A stretch of 64,000 nucleotides of DNA, taken from NCBI RefSeq assembly GCF_002994745.2, contig NC_037092.1, positions 17,847,501 through 17,911,500 of the forward strand. Reading direction: 5' to 3'. Below are positions 36,381 through 47,121 of this stretch, one piece after another. The translations under genes were made by a program, and so were the position numbers. The notes below the pieces were generated by a model. The model did not search any database and was not told the origin of the DNA. It saw nothing but the letters and a program-made list of their open reading frames with translations. Origin of the DNA: Rosa chinensis. Lineage: Eukaryota; Streptophyta; Magnoliopsida; Rosales; Rosaceae. The stretch's first letter is position 1. Every line of letters starts with the position of its first letter.

Positions 36381-36535
36381 TTACTTTGTAGCAATATAAA
36401 CACGAGGGTAGTCGACAATGATGAAGTGTGTTGTCATCGTGGCGATAGTATGACCTCCTCTGAGGGTGATGCACAAGTTGTCGGACCCCAAGGGCTGTGT
36501 GATTTCTCCGGTGAAGCTTATCAGGGGTTCGTGGT
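36381..36535 (-). pseudogene. Protease fragment joined to reverse transcriptase by a deletion
   Basis: Minus strand: HEPLISFTGEITQPLGSD then HTIATMTTHFIIVDYP runs straight into the reverse transcriptase block at 36405, skipping the end of protease and most of the palm. The join is out of frame. The left edge of the inserted element at 36536 cuts the protease; its other half resumes at 44755. Confidence 0.75.
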
Positions 36536-36963
36536 TGTAGATACCTCTACTAGCAAGACTATTTGCTACATCACCAAACATAAGTAACACCCTCTTTGGG
36601 ACACCCACAAGCTATGGTGAGGCCCAACCGAGACATGCATCCCATAGCCCTATGTTCAAGCTACGCCACGGTATCCGAAAGTGGCAAATACGTCGCCGGG
36701 AAGCCACCTTTCCGGCCTTGCAAAGTTGCCTTCACAAACATGCTTTCTAGACTAAAATAGTGATTTCTACATCCCACATCTAAGAAAATGTAAAGGAGAT
36801 GGCTTCCTTCACCTATAAAAGGAACTCTCCTCCCACTTAGAACATCACTCCATTACACACTTTGTAATCCCCTTGGGCCGCAAGGCCCAAACACACTAGT
36901 TAAACATTCAAGTGGCCGTAGTTTCCCGCTAAGGCGGGAGACGAACCACTATACTTCGCTTGT

Positions 36964-36998
<35 letters not shown>

Positions 36999-37036
36999 AA
37001 GCTAACTAGAGATCCCACGGATCACTAACGTTAACA
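36536..37036 (+). mobile_element. 5' LTR of element 2B
   Basis: TGTAGATACC...GTTAACA, with a TATA box (CTATAAAAGGA near 36820) and a TC microsatellite at about 36968-36998. It keeps about 70 bases near 36870-36940 that are deleted from the 3' LTR. Confidence 0.9.
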
Positions 37037-37060
37037 TTGGAGCCATCTGTCAGAAGCCAA
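37037..37060 (+). other. Degenerate primer-binding site of element 2B
   Basis: TTGGAGCCATCTGTCAGAAG differs at several positions from the TTGGCGCCGTCTATGGGAA of the LTR A element, suggesting decay after insertion or relaxed function. Confidence 0.6.
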
Positions 37061-37599
37061 CACAAGGGCTTCGTCACTTACCATGCGTTAAGTCAGCTTA
37101 ACAAGTTCAAAAGAAATTTTCTTTTCTTCCTTTGAGTCACAGTCTTTCCTTCTCTTGGATTATCATCAGCTCCCAGTAGCTTTTATTTTTCATTACTTCA
37201 AGGCAATGTAATCCCGTCCTTAGCGGTACACATTCAGCGGCAACACAAAATATATATGTATATTTGCCCACTTTGATCAATGTCACACCCATCCTTAGGG
37301 GTGACACAAATAAACTTTTTCTTTTGTCTTGCATCAAGTGGCATCTCCAGCGCCACTGCCAACTCATCCTAGCGGATGAGGTCAAACACCAACTTATAGG
37401 ACTGGTCAATGCTGGTGATCAGCGGTCAACGCCCAACTCAAAAAGTCTCCGCTGCACCACTTGAAAAAAAAAAAAATAAAAAACTTTGGGTGCCAACTTA
37501 CTCTGAACACCCAGAAATATGCTCTGGGCACCCAGCCTTGTCCTTGGCTCATTGCTCCGCCAAGTAAAGCACCGCCAAAAGGTTAGAATCTCTTGGATG

Positions 37600-38560
37600 A
37601 GGGCCTCCGCAAATCTCTGTCAGCGGCATAACAGGTTTCTGGGCCTCTGTCAGCGACACCCAGTGACCAGCGCGTTCACTCTGTCAACCACCACATAAAA
37701 CTTTGCTCGTCAGCTCTGTGTTCGTTACACCTCACCGCCTCATCGATCAATCATCAGCGCCAGTAATAAAAAAACTGCCAGGCACCAGGCTCTGGCAGCT
37801 CTAGCAGCTATCACCGCTTGGCGTCATCCGCCAGCCGCTACCACTGACCACCTCCGCTACCTACCACCAATGGCCAAATCACCGCCGGATAGCTACTCTG
37901 CTGACCGATAATCATCCTCCGTAGGAAAAACATCCCCTGGCCAAAGCTCCACTGGCCAAAATGCTCCGCTCCGCTAAGAAAATGCTCCGTTCCACTAGGA
38001 AAATGCTCCGCTCCACCGAGCTTCACTGCCTGTCAAAAGCTCCGCTACTGCCAACCACTAGTAAGCCAAGCCTCTGCCGGACACCAAAACTCAGCTGAAC
38101 TCCAAGCCCCCTGCTGAGTTCCAAAACACGGCCAAGGCTTCCTCCGCTAGACATCCGCGGCATCCCAGCACCGCCGACCACTATTCAACAAACCTGGAAC
38201 AAAACTCCGCTGGACATCAAGAATTGCAGCAGCTCTGCTTATCCGCTGGCCATGCTCCGCCGAACACACACCGCTACAGCCCACCGCCGGCCTGCTCCAC
38301 TAAGATTCACTGCCGGATAGTTTCACATCCGAGCTTCACTATTAAGTTTCACCGCTAGTCAAAGGCTCCGCTCCCCTGGACAAAGGCTCCACCGGCCAAG
38401 AGCTCTGCCGTCCATGACCCGCTCATGTCCCAAAGCTCTGCTCCGCTAGGAGCCACCGCCGACCAAAGCTTCCTCCGCTACCCTCCACCGACAGCCAAAG
38501 CCCAGCTGAGTAGCACTCCCCACTGGCCAATCTGCAATCTGCAATTGCAGCTATCACCGA
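37600..38560 (+). repeat. Degenerate GCTCCGCT/CCGCCA-rich repeat region of element 2B
   Basis: Short motifs such as GCTCCGCT, CCACTAGGAAAATG and CACCGCC recur irregularly. The composition is much richer in C than the flanks. No regular period is visible and no protein domain is recognisable. Confidence 0.5.
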
Positions 38561-38890
38561 GCTCTCACTCCGAATTTTGGGTTCTTCGTCAATTCCGCTT
38601 GCAACAAAAACCAATGAGATAAGTCTTCTAGGCCTTCTTTTATTTGATATGCACGACACGTGCCCATGATCAAAGGAGTCAACAGAGACATGGCTAAAAT
38701 TCAACGTCTTCCTATCCTTGTCTTCTGTGCACACATATAGCACAACTATTTCTATGGGGCATTCAATCTCAACTACGAGTTGACGTGCATTATCGAAACA
38801 CTTTATCCGCCAAAGCAATGGAGCGTCATGCTTGGACAACTCCAACATGATTTTGGTACTTACATCAATTCCAACTCCAACTTGCTCCAA
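38423..38890 (-). other. 155-codon open frame of unknown origin inside element 2B
   Basis: The minus strand is open for 155 codons. The part from 38890 to about 38540 (LEQVGVGIDVSTKIMLELSK onward, with APLLWRIKCFDNARQLVVEI) has a protein-like alternation of hydrophobic and charged residues and is not tandemly repeated. The C-terminal part runs into the C-rich repeats. I do not recognise the family. It could be a captured host exon. Confidence 0.35.
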
Positions 38891-39284
38891 ATCGGCATAA
38901 GATAAGTAACTGTATCTTATCTTTTACGCTCCTATAACTAGAGCTATTGCCATGCCTATGCTACGCTTCATATATTTTAAATGACTTTTCAAGCATGCTT
39001 ATAAACACATGTTATGTTTTAGTACCACACCTACTACGCCTACATAATATTGTCATGCCTATGCCATGCTTTATATCTCAATGATCCTTAAGCATGTTTC
39101 AATTAATGCAAAAATATTATTAGCAACTTTACTACAAGTACATGCTATACACATATATCATGCTTCTATTTAATTGCAACTCAATTAAATAAACATGTGA
39201 CACTTAGACAAACTATGCCATGCTTATATGTTGTTCATACAATTAGCAAGATTTACATGTACACTATATGTAAAATATTTTGTC

Positions 39285-39850
39285 TAGCCTCTTGGCCACC
39301 ATACTTTGTCAAACTCTCCCCATGGAAAAGAGACTTAAACGGGTCTAGACTCCACGAGTCTATGGCCTACGACCAACCACCATGCTGTAACGCAATGCCT
39401 CATAATGACAGTGACCGCTACGCTGCATCGCAGTCAAGCGTTTCTCCTCTAGGAAAAAGTAAAGGGACCGGTTAACGTAGCCTACGGTAGCCATTGATCC
39501 GGCGATTAACCCCCGACCTTTGGGTATCAAAGATTGGGCTCGCTACCCAACACCCACTGCTTAAACGTAGCTCCCCTCATCAAACAATTTTCCGACCATA
39601 CAGAGGTCTATAGCCAGGAGTTGGGGACTCCTCGGAGGGCCTAGCAGGGGCCCACCCGAAAAGGGAAAAGCGTTCGCTCCGACCAATTCAAGATGGACAA
39701 CACACTCGCACTAATTATGCTTGATATACGGCACAAAGCTACGCTTTGGTATCAATAACCCCGCAAGAAAACCTCCTTGATCGGGGACTTCGAGGACTTG
39801 TACATACAGCCCAGCATAATTAGCAACGGTTACGCTCATGCCACATGACA
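39285..39850 (+). mobile_element. Segment matching the 3' non-coding end of the 12958 Tat element, with a second tract and LTR-like start
   Basis: It shares with 23660-24020 the order: AGATTGGGCTCG then CACCCAACACCC-like sequence, then CAAACAATTT, then GCCTAGCAGGGGCCCACCC, then a purine tract GGGGACTTCGAGGACT, then TGTACATACAGCCCAGCAT at 39799, which resembles the start of the Tat LTR. It ends near 39850 where the minisatellite begins. Confidence 0.65.
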
Positions 39851-39869
39851 TCACCTTTGAGCTACCCGT

Positions 39870-40880
39870 TCATGCCTCAATGGCACCGCCGAGCTTTCAC
39901 ACTCTCGCCTCAGCGGCAACTTCGATCTTTCACACTCTCGCCTCAGCGGCAACTTCGAGTTTTCACACTCATGCCTTAGTGGCACCGCCGAGCTTTCACG
40001 CTCTCGCCTCAGCGGCAACTTCGAGCTTTCACGCTCTCGCCTCAGTGGCAACTTCGAGTTTTGACACTCTCGCCTCAGCGGCACCGCCGAGCTTTCACCT
40101 CTCGCCTCAGCGGCAACTTCGAGCTTTCACGCTCTCGCCTCAGCGGCAACTTCGAGTTTTCACAATCTCGCCTCAGCGGCACCGCCTAGCTTTCACAGTC
40201 TCACCTCAGCGGCAACTTCGAGCTTTCACGCTCTCGCCTCAGCGGCAACTTCAAGTTTTCACACTCTCGCCTTAGCGGCACCCACGAGCTTCAGCTTACC
40301 ACCGAGCTCCGCACTCATGCTTTCGCGACACCCCGAGCTTCTGCTCACCCCCGAGCTTACCACCCTTCGCGGCACCCCCGAGCTTCCAGCTCATACTTTT
40401 CGGGCAACCCACGAGCTTCCCACTCATGCCTTCCCGGCAACCCTGAGCTTCCCTCTCATGCCTTCCCGGCAACCCTGAGCTTCCCGCTCATGCCTTCCCG
40501 GCAACCCCGAGCTTCCCGCTCATGCCTTCCCGGTGACCCACGAGCTTCCCGCTCATGCCTTTCCAGCGACCCACGTGCTTCCTGCTCATGCCTTTCCAGC
40601 GACCCACGAGCTTCCCGCTCATGCCTTCCCGGCAACCCTTGAGCTTCCCGCTCATGCCTTCCCGGCAACCCTTGAGCTTCCCGCTCATGGCTTCCCGGCA
40701 ACCCCGAGCTTCCAGCTCATGCCTTTCCTGTAACCCCGAGCTTTCCGCTCATGCCTTCCCTGCAACCCTCGAGCTTCCCGCTCATGCCTTCTTGGCAACC
40801 CCGAGTTTTCTGCTCACGCCTTCTCGGCACCCCCGAGTTTTCACGATCTTGCCTTCCGGCATTCCCCAGCTTTACACTCG
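39870..40880 (+). repeat. 33-bp minisatellite, two subarrays
   Basis: The first subarray (about 39870-40285) repeats a 33-bp unit containing GAGCTTTCACACTCTCGCC and TCAGCGGCAACTTC about 13 times. The second (about 40330-40870) repeats a related 32-34 bp unit containing CGAGCTTCCCGCTCATGCC and TTCCCGGCAACC about 16 times. A 33-bp period keeps several frames open, producing spurious open frames on both strands. Confidence 0.9.
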
Positions 40881-41088
40881 TGTCTCCTTGACACACTACA
40901 AGTTAATGGAACATTGAATTTTTCTACCATTTGTCGCTCGTGACAAATAGAATTCTTTTCGCGTTCCATTAATACGAGTGACAACCAAACAAACACAAGC
41001 GTTCGCGTATTCATCATTCACGAATTACAAACGTTTGCCTTCATGGCACTCATGCAACTTACACCAAGCGTAACCTCGTTAAACTTGA

Positions 41089-43891
41089 TGTCACGCCCCG
41101 AATTTTGAATAATTAAATTCAAATCTGAAACGAGATAACTTATCAAGCACAAGAAAAACACATAGAAAATTTTTCATTAAAACTAAGTAACAGAACTCAC
41201 AATGTCAACACCGACTCATTCTCTAGAGTCAAATATCACATCACCAAGTGTTTACAAATTAAACCGAATAATAATTCAATAAGTAAATGCACCCTCCACA
41301 CTCACAACACAGCGCAAGACTAGAACCAAGATACCGTGCTACGTCCAAGCTACGACAGCAACAAAACCTCAGCTTCGATGATGATTACACTGACCTGCAG
41401 AATAACCCCTACACCATAGAATAGTGCATCGGGATTGCAAACAACAAACTAGGTAAGCCTTTTAAGCCCGTATGGGTAAACTCAAATAAAGTGACTCACG
41501 TCACGCATGCTTATAATTTCTCAACTCGTGAGAAGAATTAAATCAACAATATTTAATTTCACAAAACACGACCAAACATCAAGTTCATATCATACCATAT
41601 CATCTCAACTACAAATCACAATCACTTCCCCTCAACATAAAGCATTTGTCAAAACGATGACCTCACAACTCACTACAAGTCTCAAACCACAACCGCACTT
41701 ACAATTGAATTAAGTAAAATTAGTAATCCCTGCATGGAAACTTAGTTCAGGAGATCACATTAAAAACAAACAATAAAAATCATATAAATCCCTGCATAGA
41801 GTTTAGTTCAGGAATTTACATTAAAACAACAATACAAAAAGAGGTAATCCCTGCATGGAAACTTAGTTCGGGAGATTACATTAAAACAAACAATTCAAAA
41901 GACAGTAATCCCTGCATATAACTTAGTTAAGGAGATTACATAAAATTCAACAATTAGAAGGAAAAGGAAAATAAATGAAGAAGTCAAACAACTCACACTA
42001 AAATCAATGATCACCCATCAACTCCAAACTAAAGTTGATAGTTGATGTTCACCCATCGACTTTGACTAAAGTAGATGATCACCCATCAACTCCAAATACT
42101 CTTTTAATACAATTACATCAATCACTCACATGATGAATTGTATACCGCTACACTCATACAATTACATCAATTATCGCCACTTTGGTCATCACTTTGGTAC
42201 TACTGTATAAACTATTGCCACTTTGGTCACCACTTTGGTACTACAATATAAACCATCGCCACTTTGGTCGCCACTTTGGTATTACAATATATTTAATCAC
42301 ACTCTCAAACACAACTTCACCAATGTCACACCATCCAATATATATATTCCACGTAAATATATATATATATATATATACATAGTCATTCACGCATGAATGA
42401 CCACTAATATCAAATATAGTTTTATAAATTATTCCTTTCAAAAATCATTTTATATCAAAACATTGTTTTATGTTACCCATGAACCGTTGTCGATCAAGTT
42501 CATATATTTTAAAACAAATAATTTATTTCGAAAATGATTTATTAATTAAACAAGTAATTTCGAGTAATAAATAAATCCGTTCGTAATAAACCACATGAGA
42601 TTTACTCACCTCCAAATCCTGCTGCGTCTTCACACAAAACCAAGACAAGCACAAAATCATCCATACTCCACTCACACAATTCCGTCAATCACCTAATCAC
42701 ATCAAGGTCACACTAAATACAACACAAAGCATACAATTCACAAAACACAATTATACGATGATCCAACAGTCAGATCCTCATCCAAGACCATCCAACATCT
42801 TCAGAACACTTCTACGATCAATAAATCAAAACTACAAGTTGATCGAACGGCCGAATCCTCACGGATCGAAAATCGAAACGAATCGAAAACCCTAAAACCC
42901 TAACATGCTCATACGATCTCCAAAAATTACAAACTATATATCGAAATGCTCATATCGACGAGTAGATCGAAATTAGGAACATAAACTGTCCCTGAGGTGG
43001 CCGGAAACTGCCGAAAAACACCACCACAGTGGCGCCACCGCCACCGGCCCAAAGTCGGAATTTGGCAAAACTTCCAACACCAAAGTTCTTCATCTCAACT
43101 CCAATTGAAACTTTCATAACTAGCACAAAATCTGAATCAAAGCCATATGGCCGGTATTTACCTCGCAATCTCTGAAACTCGATGAACCCTAGAATCACAA
43201 TCTTCAAAATTTGACCTCCAAACTTTAAATAGTTGCAAGTCACCCTAGGAGAAGCATCTACGTCCTCTAGGCTCCAAAAGCCCCCAAGGATCACCGGCTA
43301 TGGTGGCCGGAAACGTGATCTCCGATCTGGGCGATTTGTAGTTCGGGTGCCAAACTTCCTGGAGTTGCTGCGTCGTGCACAGGTCTACCCACATAGTGAA
43401 ACTTCACAGGGTGCTAGATGGGAGTGAGGCGAAGAAATAGGGACAAAAATCACCTCCTATGGTGGCCGAACGGCGGAGAACGAAGCCGCCGAAGTTGGTT
43501 GGGCGGAACTGAGGTCGGGAGAGAGGAGAGAGAAAACTTTCCGAAAATGGAAAGTTGGTATTTTCTGATATTTTCGGATTTTTTTTCCTATTTAACCAAA
43601 ATGGAAACTTTTTCCGACAGCCATAACTTCTTCATACAAACTCCGAATTCTGTGTTCCGCATATCCACGAACTCGTATCGATGCGCTCTACAATATCTGT
43701 GAAGGAAATTTTCACATAATCCTAATGTATAAAAAGTCAAACTTCGTAACCCCCCTAAAACGTGCACTTCGAATAATTATTCATCCTAAAATAATTCCAC
43801 TCCACCCTCGAACCACGAAATCGAACAAACGAACACTTTATTAATCCCAGAAAACATTTAGGAATTAATAACAAATTTCCGAGGTCTTATA
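41089..43891 (-). mobile_element. Long LTR (2.8 kb, probably solo) inserted in element 2B
   Basis: The plus-strand left end reads TGTCACGCCCCG, the complement of the GGGGCGTGACA end of the copy at 52375. The right end aligns with the 49495 start at CGGAAATT and then across GATTTCGTGG and GTTTTAGGGGGGTT. Flanks CTTGA (41084-41088) and CTCGA (43892-43896) are a one-mismatch duplication. Inside are four 60-65 bp repeats (TAATCCCTGCATGGAAACTTA, 41725-41945), three copies of an ATCACCCATCAACTCCAA unit, and three of CGCCACTTTGGTC. Confidence 0.8.
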
Positions 43892-44288
43892 CTCGACCTC
43901 GTTCGTTTTCTTGCACGCATCACGCATTTATCATATGCAATTCATATGCTTACTCGTGATGTGTTCACACAACCATACGCGCTCTCGAGTCTATACGTCA
44001 TAACCGATCGTACTCGGCGCCATCCACATGTATACCTCAACATGTATCACGCACCTACATTCGTATATGCCAACGCATATCAGTGCAACTCACATTTGTT
44101 GCCCAATGCAATGAGCATTCTATATATGAGTGTTTTTGTCTTTGTTGTGCAGGTTAACGAGTCTCTTCTTGCTTACGAAGTTTGGGGACTTGTAGGGGCT
44201 CCGTGCCACCTGGTTACTTATGCTTGATGACTTCATGATTATAACTCCCCAACCAAGAAGCTCCTCTTACTTGGGGACTTCGGGGACT

Positions 44289-44663
44289 TGTAGATACCTC
44301 TACTAGCAAGGCTATTTGCTACATCACCAAGCATAAGTAACACCCTCTTTGGGACACCCACAAGCCATGGTGAGGCCCAACCGAGACATGCATCCCGTAG
44401 CCCTATGTTCAAGCTACGCCACGGTATCCGGAAGTGGCAAATACGTAGCCAGGAAGTCACCTTTCAGGCCTTGCAAAGTTGCCTTCACAAACATGCTTTC
44501 TAGACTAGAATAGTGATTTCTACATCCCACATCTAAGAAAATGTAAAGGAGATGGCTTCCTTCACCTATAAAAGGAACTCTCCTCCCATTTAGAACATCA
44601 CTCCATTACACACTTTGTAATCACTTTGTAAAGCGAGAGACGAACCACTATACTTTGCTTGTG

Positions 44664-44723
<60 letters not shown>

Positions 44724-44749
44724 AAGCCCACGGATCACTAACGTTAACA
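44289..44749 (+). mobile_element. 3' LTR of element 2B
   Basis: It starts TGTAGATACC and ends GTTAACA. It differs from the 5' LTR by about 11 substitutions in the first 340 bases, lacks about 70 bases, and has a much longer CT microsatellite (44670-44722). Confidence 0.9.
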
Positions 44750-44754
44750 GTGGT

Positions 44755-45648
44755 CCTGGGTTAACTTTTTCTTGTCTCGCTTTAGGTCTTCGTAGCAATT
44801 ACTGAACATGATGCTAACTGTGATGCTGCTATCGACCAAGACCCTATGGCATCGATAATGGTCATTGACCATAGTGATCAGGAAGGGGTTGTTGTGGTGC
44901 TTGTTTATGGTGTCTTCCTGTCAGTTGAAAGTGATCGAGTCCCATTCCACCTGGGGAGTGTTGCAGCCATAACTGAGCCCTTGTATTTCTTGCCCTCGTG
45001 GGCACTAGTGCTTTGGTAGAGGGAGAGCCTCGGCGTGTATATATGGTCAATATCTGGCCATAGACCTCAAAAACGTTAGCTCCGGTGGCGGGGATGCGAT
45101 ATTGCTGGAGTTTACCATTTTGGATGAGGTGTTCGATGGCATTCTTTAGGGCCCAACATATGTTGGTTGGATGCCTTGCTTCTTCATGGTAGGTGCAGTA
45201 TTTGCCGTTATCTCTTGGCTTCTCCTGGCCAGGTCTCACTTTAGTGGGCACAGAATGACATCTCTATTGTTGTTCCAGATCTCCTCGTAAGAAGTGGTAA
45301 GGGTAGTGTAGATCTCATATCTTGGTGTGTCATGTTTTGGCGCTTCCCTGTATCGGCTGCTACGTTACAGAGCATCGCGATACCGACTATTCGAAGATGT
45401 GTGTTTTGGTTTCTCGGGACTTTTGCCATACTGCTTGTCTCTTCTATCGTTGTTGTAATTGGGCTTCTCTCGTGGAGTCCTCTCGTTGCCCTGACTGGTC
45501 CTGTCCCTATTGCTAGGGTTGGCGAGCTGAGGTGCGGTGACAGGATTAGTGCTTATGTTTGTATCGCGACTAAAGGTATCGTACTCGGCCAGGGCATAGG
45601 CAGTTACGGCATCGAGTAAGTCGTCATAGGGTTTCGATTGAGATGTAA
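44755..45648 (-). pseudogene. Minus-strand Tat element: protease start and gag, left of the second insertion
   Basis: Minus strand: gag end (SQSKPYDDLLDAVTAYALAE near 45640-45580), a basic linker, a His/Cys-rich knuckle-like motif (YCTYHEEARHPTNICWALKN near 45215-45160) and the beginning of protease up to the 44750 border. It is collinear with 31800-30830 and continues across the insertion at 36535. Confidence 0.85.
45433..45648 (-). repeat. Left copy of a 216-bp gag duplication
   Basis: This stretch is repeated at 53846-54061 without any length difference, with about a dozen substitutions, nearly all G/A or C/T. The two copies flank the LTR element at 45649-53845. Confidence 0.9.
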
Positions 45649-47121
45649 TTAAAACTCGCAAGCGCATGAATCGTCGTTAGTATAGTGTGTAAGTACGAGG
45701 TCGTTCCAACTGAGGATTGATAATTAATTTAAATCCTACCTCAATTAATCCAAACACAAAATCACATAAACAATCAAGCAAAGGAAGATATTGATTTTTG
45801 GGTTTTCCAATAAACAAATAATTTGAGAATTAAAGAAACAAACAAATAATGATAAAACCTAGGGTTTCGAAATCAACCACTAACAATCCTATTTATGTTT
45901 CAATGCAATTAATAGATTCATTCGTTCCTTTTGATGACAATTCCCGTATCTAAGTCCAGGTACGGCACTTAGATCATAGTTTTCCTTAAGTGTATGATTC
46001 ACTCCATGTACGGCAGAGGTCGTATATCTTAACATGCAGTTTATCCAGGTACGGCATAAATTTAACACGTAGGACTCATTACGTTATAGAAAACAAGAGA
46101 ATCATGCAAATCATTACTTCATGTACGACAATAAGGTAATTCACAACTCTTAATCACAAGAAGCTAATTTGAATTATATTGCTGGTACGCCTCAAATTCA
46201 TCTTCTAATTACTAGATGTAAAGCCCTAAGGTGATCAATCAAAGAATTTAAACATAAAGCATCAATTCAAATAGTGATTAAGAATTCATCATAAAGAAAC
46301 TATAAATCCATTAACAAATCATCAAAGTACATAAACAATCATGCTAAGGCATCATCCTAACCCTAGAAAAAGGTTTAGCAAAATATAACTAAATAAAACA
46401 TAGAAAAAACATAGATAGAATGGAAGGGGAAAAGAGGGGGAAGATAGATGAGTCGTCTCCGCTCCTTAGGTATCTTCAATGTGCTCCGAGACTCTCTCCT
46501 CATGTAAACTAATTCGTGCTCCCTTATATAGGGAAAATTTCTTGTCATCTTTGGCTTCATGTTTCCTTGTAAGACTTGGATTTAGATTCCTTTCTTCATT
46601 TGGAATGGGAAAACCTTGAAATATCTCTTGTAGAAGTAGGAATAAGTTCATCATTTAATCCTCATCTGAATTAACTTCCTTGAAACATTAGGATTGATGA
46701 TCTTGTGCCACGGAACTTGAGTTCTCCACGAATGGTTGTAAATTCTCGAGCAGATTTCCTGTCCGACCTATCTTCACTCAAACAATCATAACTTTCTCCA
46801 GAAGTATTGAAATCGAGATCCGTAAAATTCTACAGAAATTAGACATACGTAGCTTTCCATGCATATAAGGCTCATTGTCTGATTCGATCTGGATAACTCC
46901 CAGTAATTCGGCGAAATTAGATGTTCTGCACAGGCAGATTCCCAGTCTCAGATTGTACATTGCCTTTCAATCCTACTTAGCTCATTTTAGCTTCTTTTCT
47001 TCTCTTTATGAGACAAACCTACAAAAACACTATAACAACATAAATGACTCGAAATAAGGAGGACTAAGCATAAATACTAAGATTAAGAGGCAAAGAAATA
47101 TTGGAAAATATGAGCACATCA
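45649..47121 (-). mobile_element. 3' LTR of element E, end clipped
   Basis: About 1.47 kb, collinear with 52376-53845. The last ~15 bases (TTTTAATTAAAATTTCACAACA-type end seen at 49472-49494) are missing and replaced by the gag duplication. A TATA box (CTATATAAGG on minus) lies at 46522-46532. An AGGTACGGCA-like motif occurs five times at 45956-46192. Confidence 0.85.

Larger units (their letters stand above)
36536..44749 (+). mobile_element. Non-coding LTR retrotransposon (element 2B) inserted into Tat protease
   Basis: It is flanked by the 5-bp duplication GTGGT (36531-36535 and 44750-44754). Protease sequence stops on one side and resumes on the other. LTRs are 36536-37036 and 44289-44749, with a degenerate primer-binding site at 37037 and a polypurine tract before 44289. 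The internal 7.2 kb has no gag-pol; it holds tandem repeats and an inserted long LTR. It is therefore non-autonomous. Parts of its internal region match the non-coding 3' zone of the Tat element at 12958. Confidence 0.9.

Noticed and set aside
39838..40917. Open frames on both strands resembling repeat proteins
   Set aside because: Produced by the 33-bp minisatellite; frames on both strands are open and no domain or start context supports them.
40891..40980. CACTACAAG as the start of a third CACTA element
   Set aside because: No partner end or subterminal array was found; nearby TTAATGGAAC and GTTCCATTAA pair as a small hairpin instead.
46375..46560. 61-codon frame conserved at 53101-53286
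   Set aside because: Conserved only because both lie in the LTRs of element E; it covers the TATA region and has no recognisable domain.
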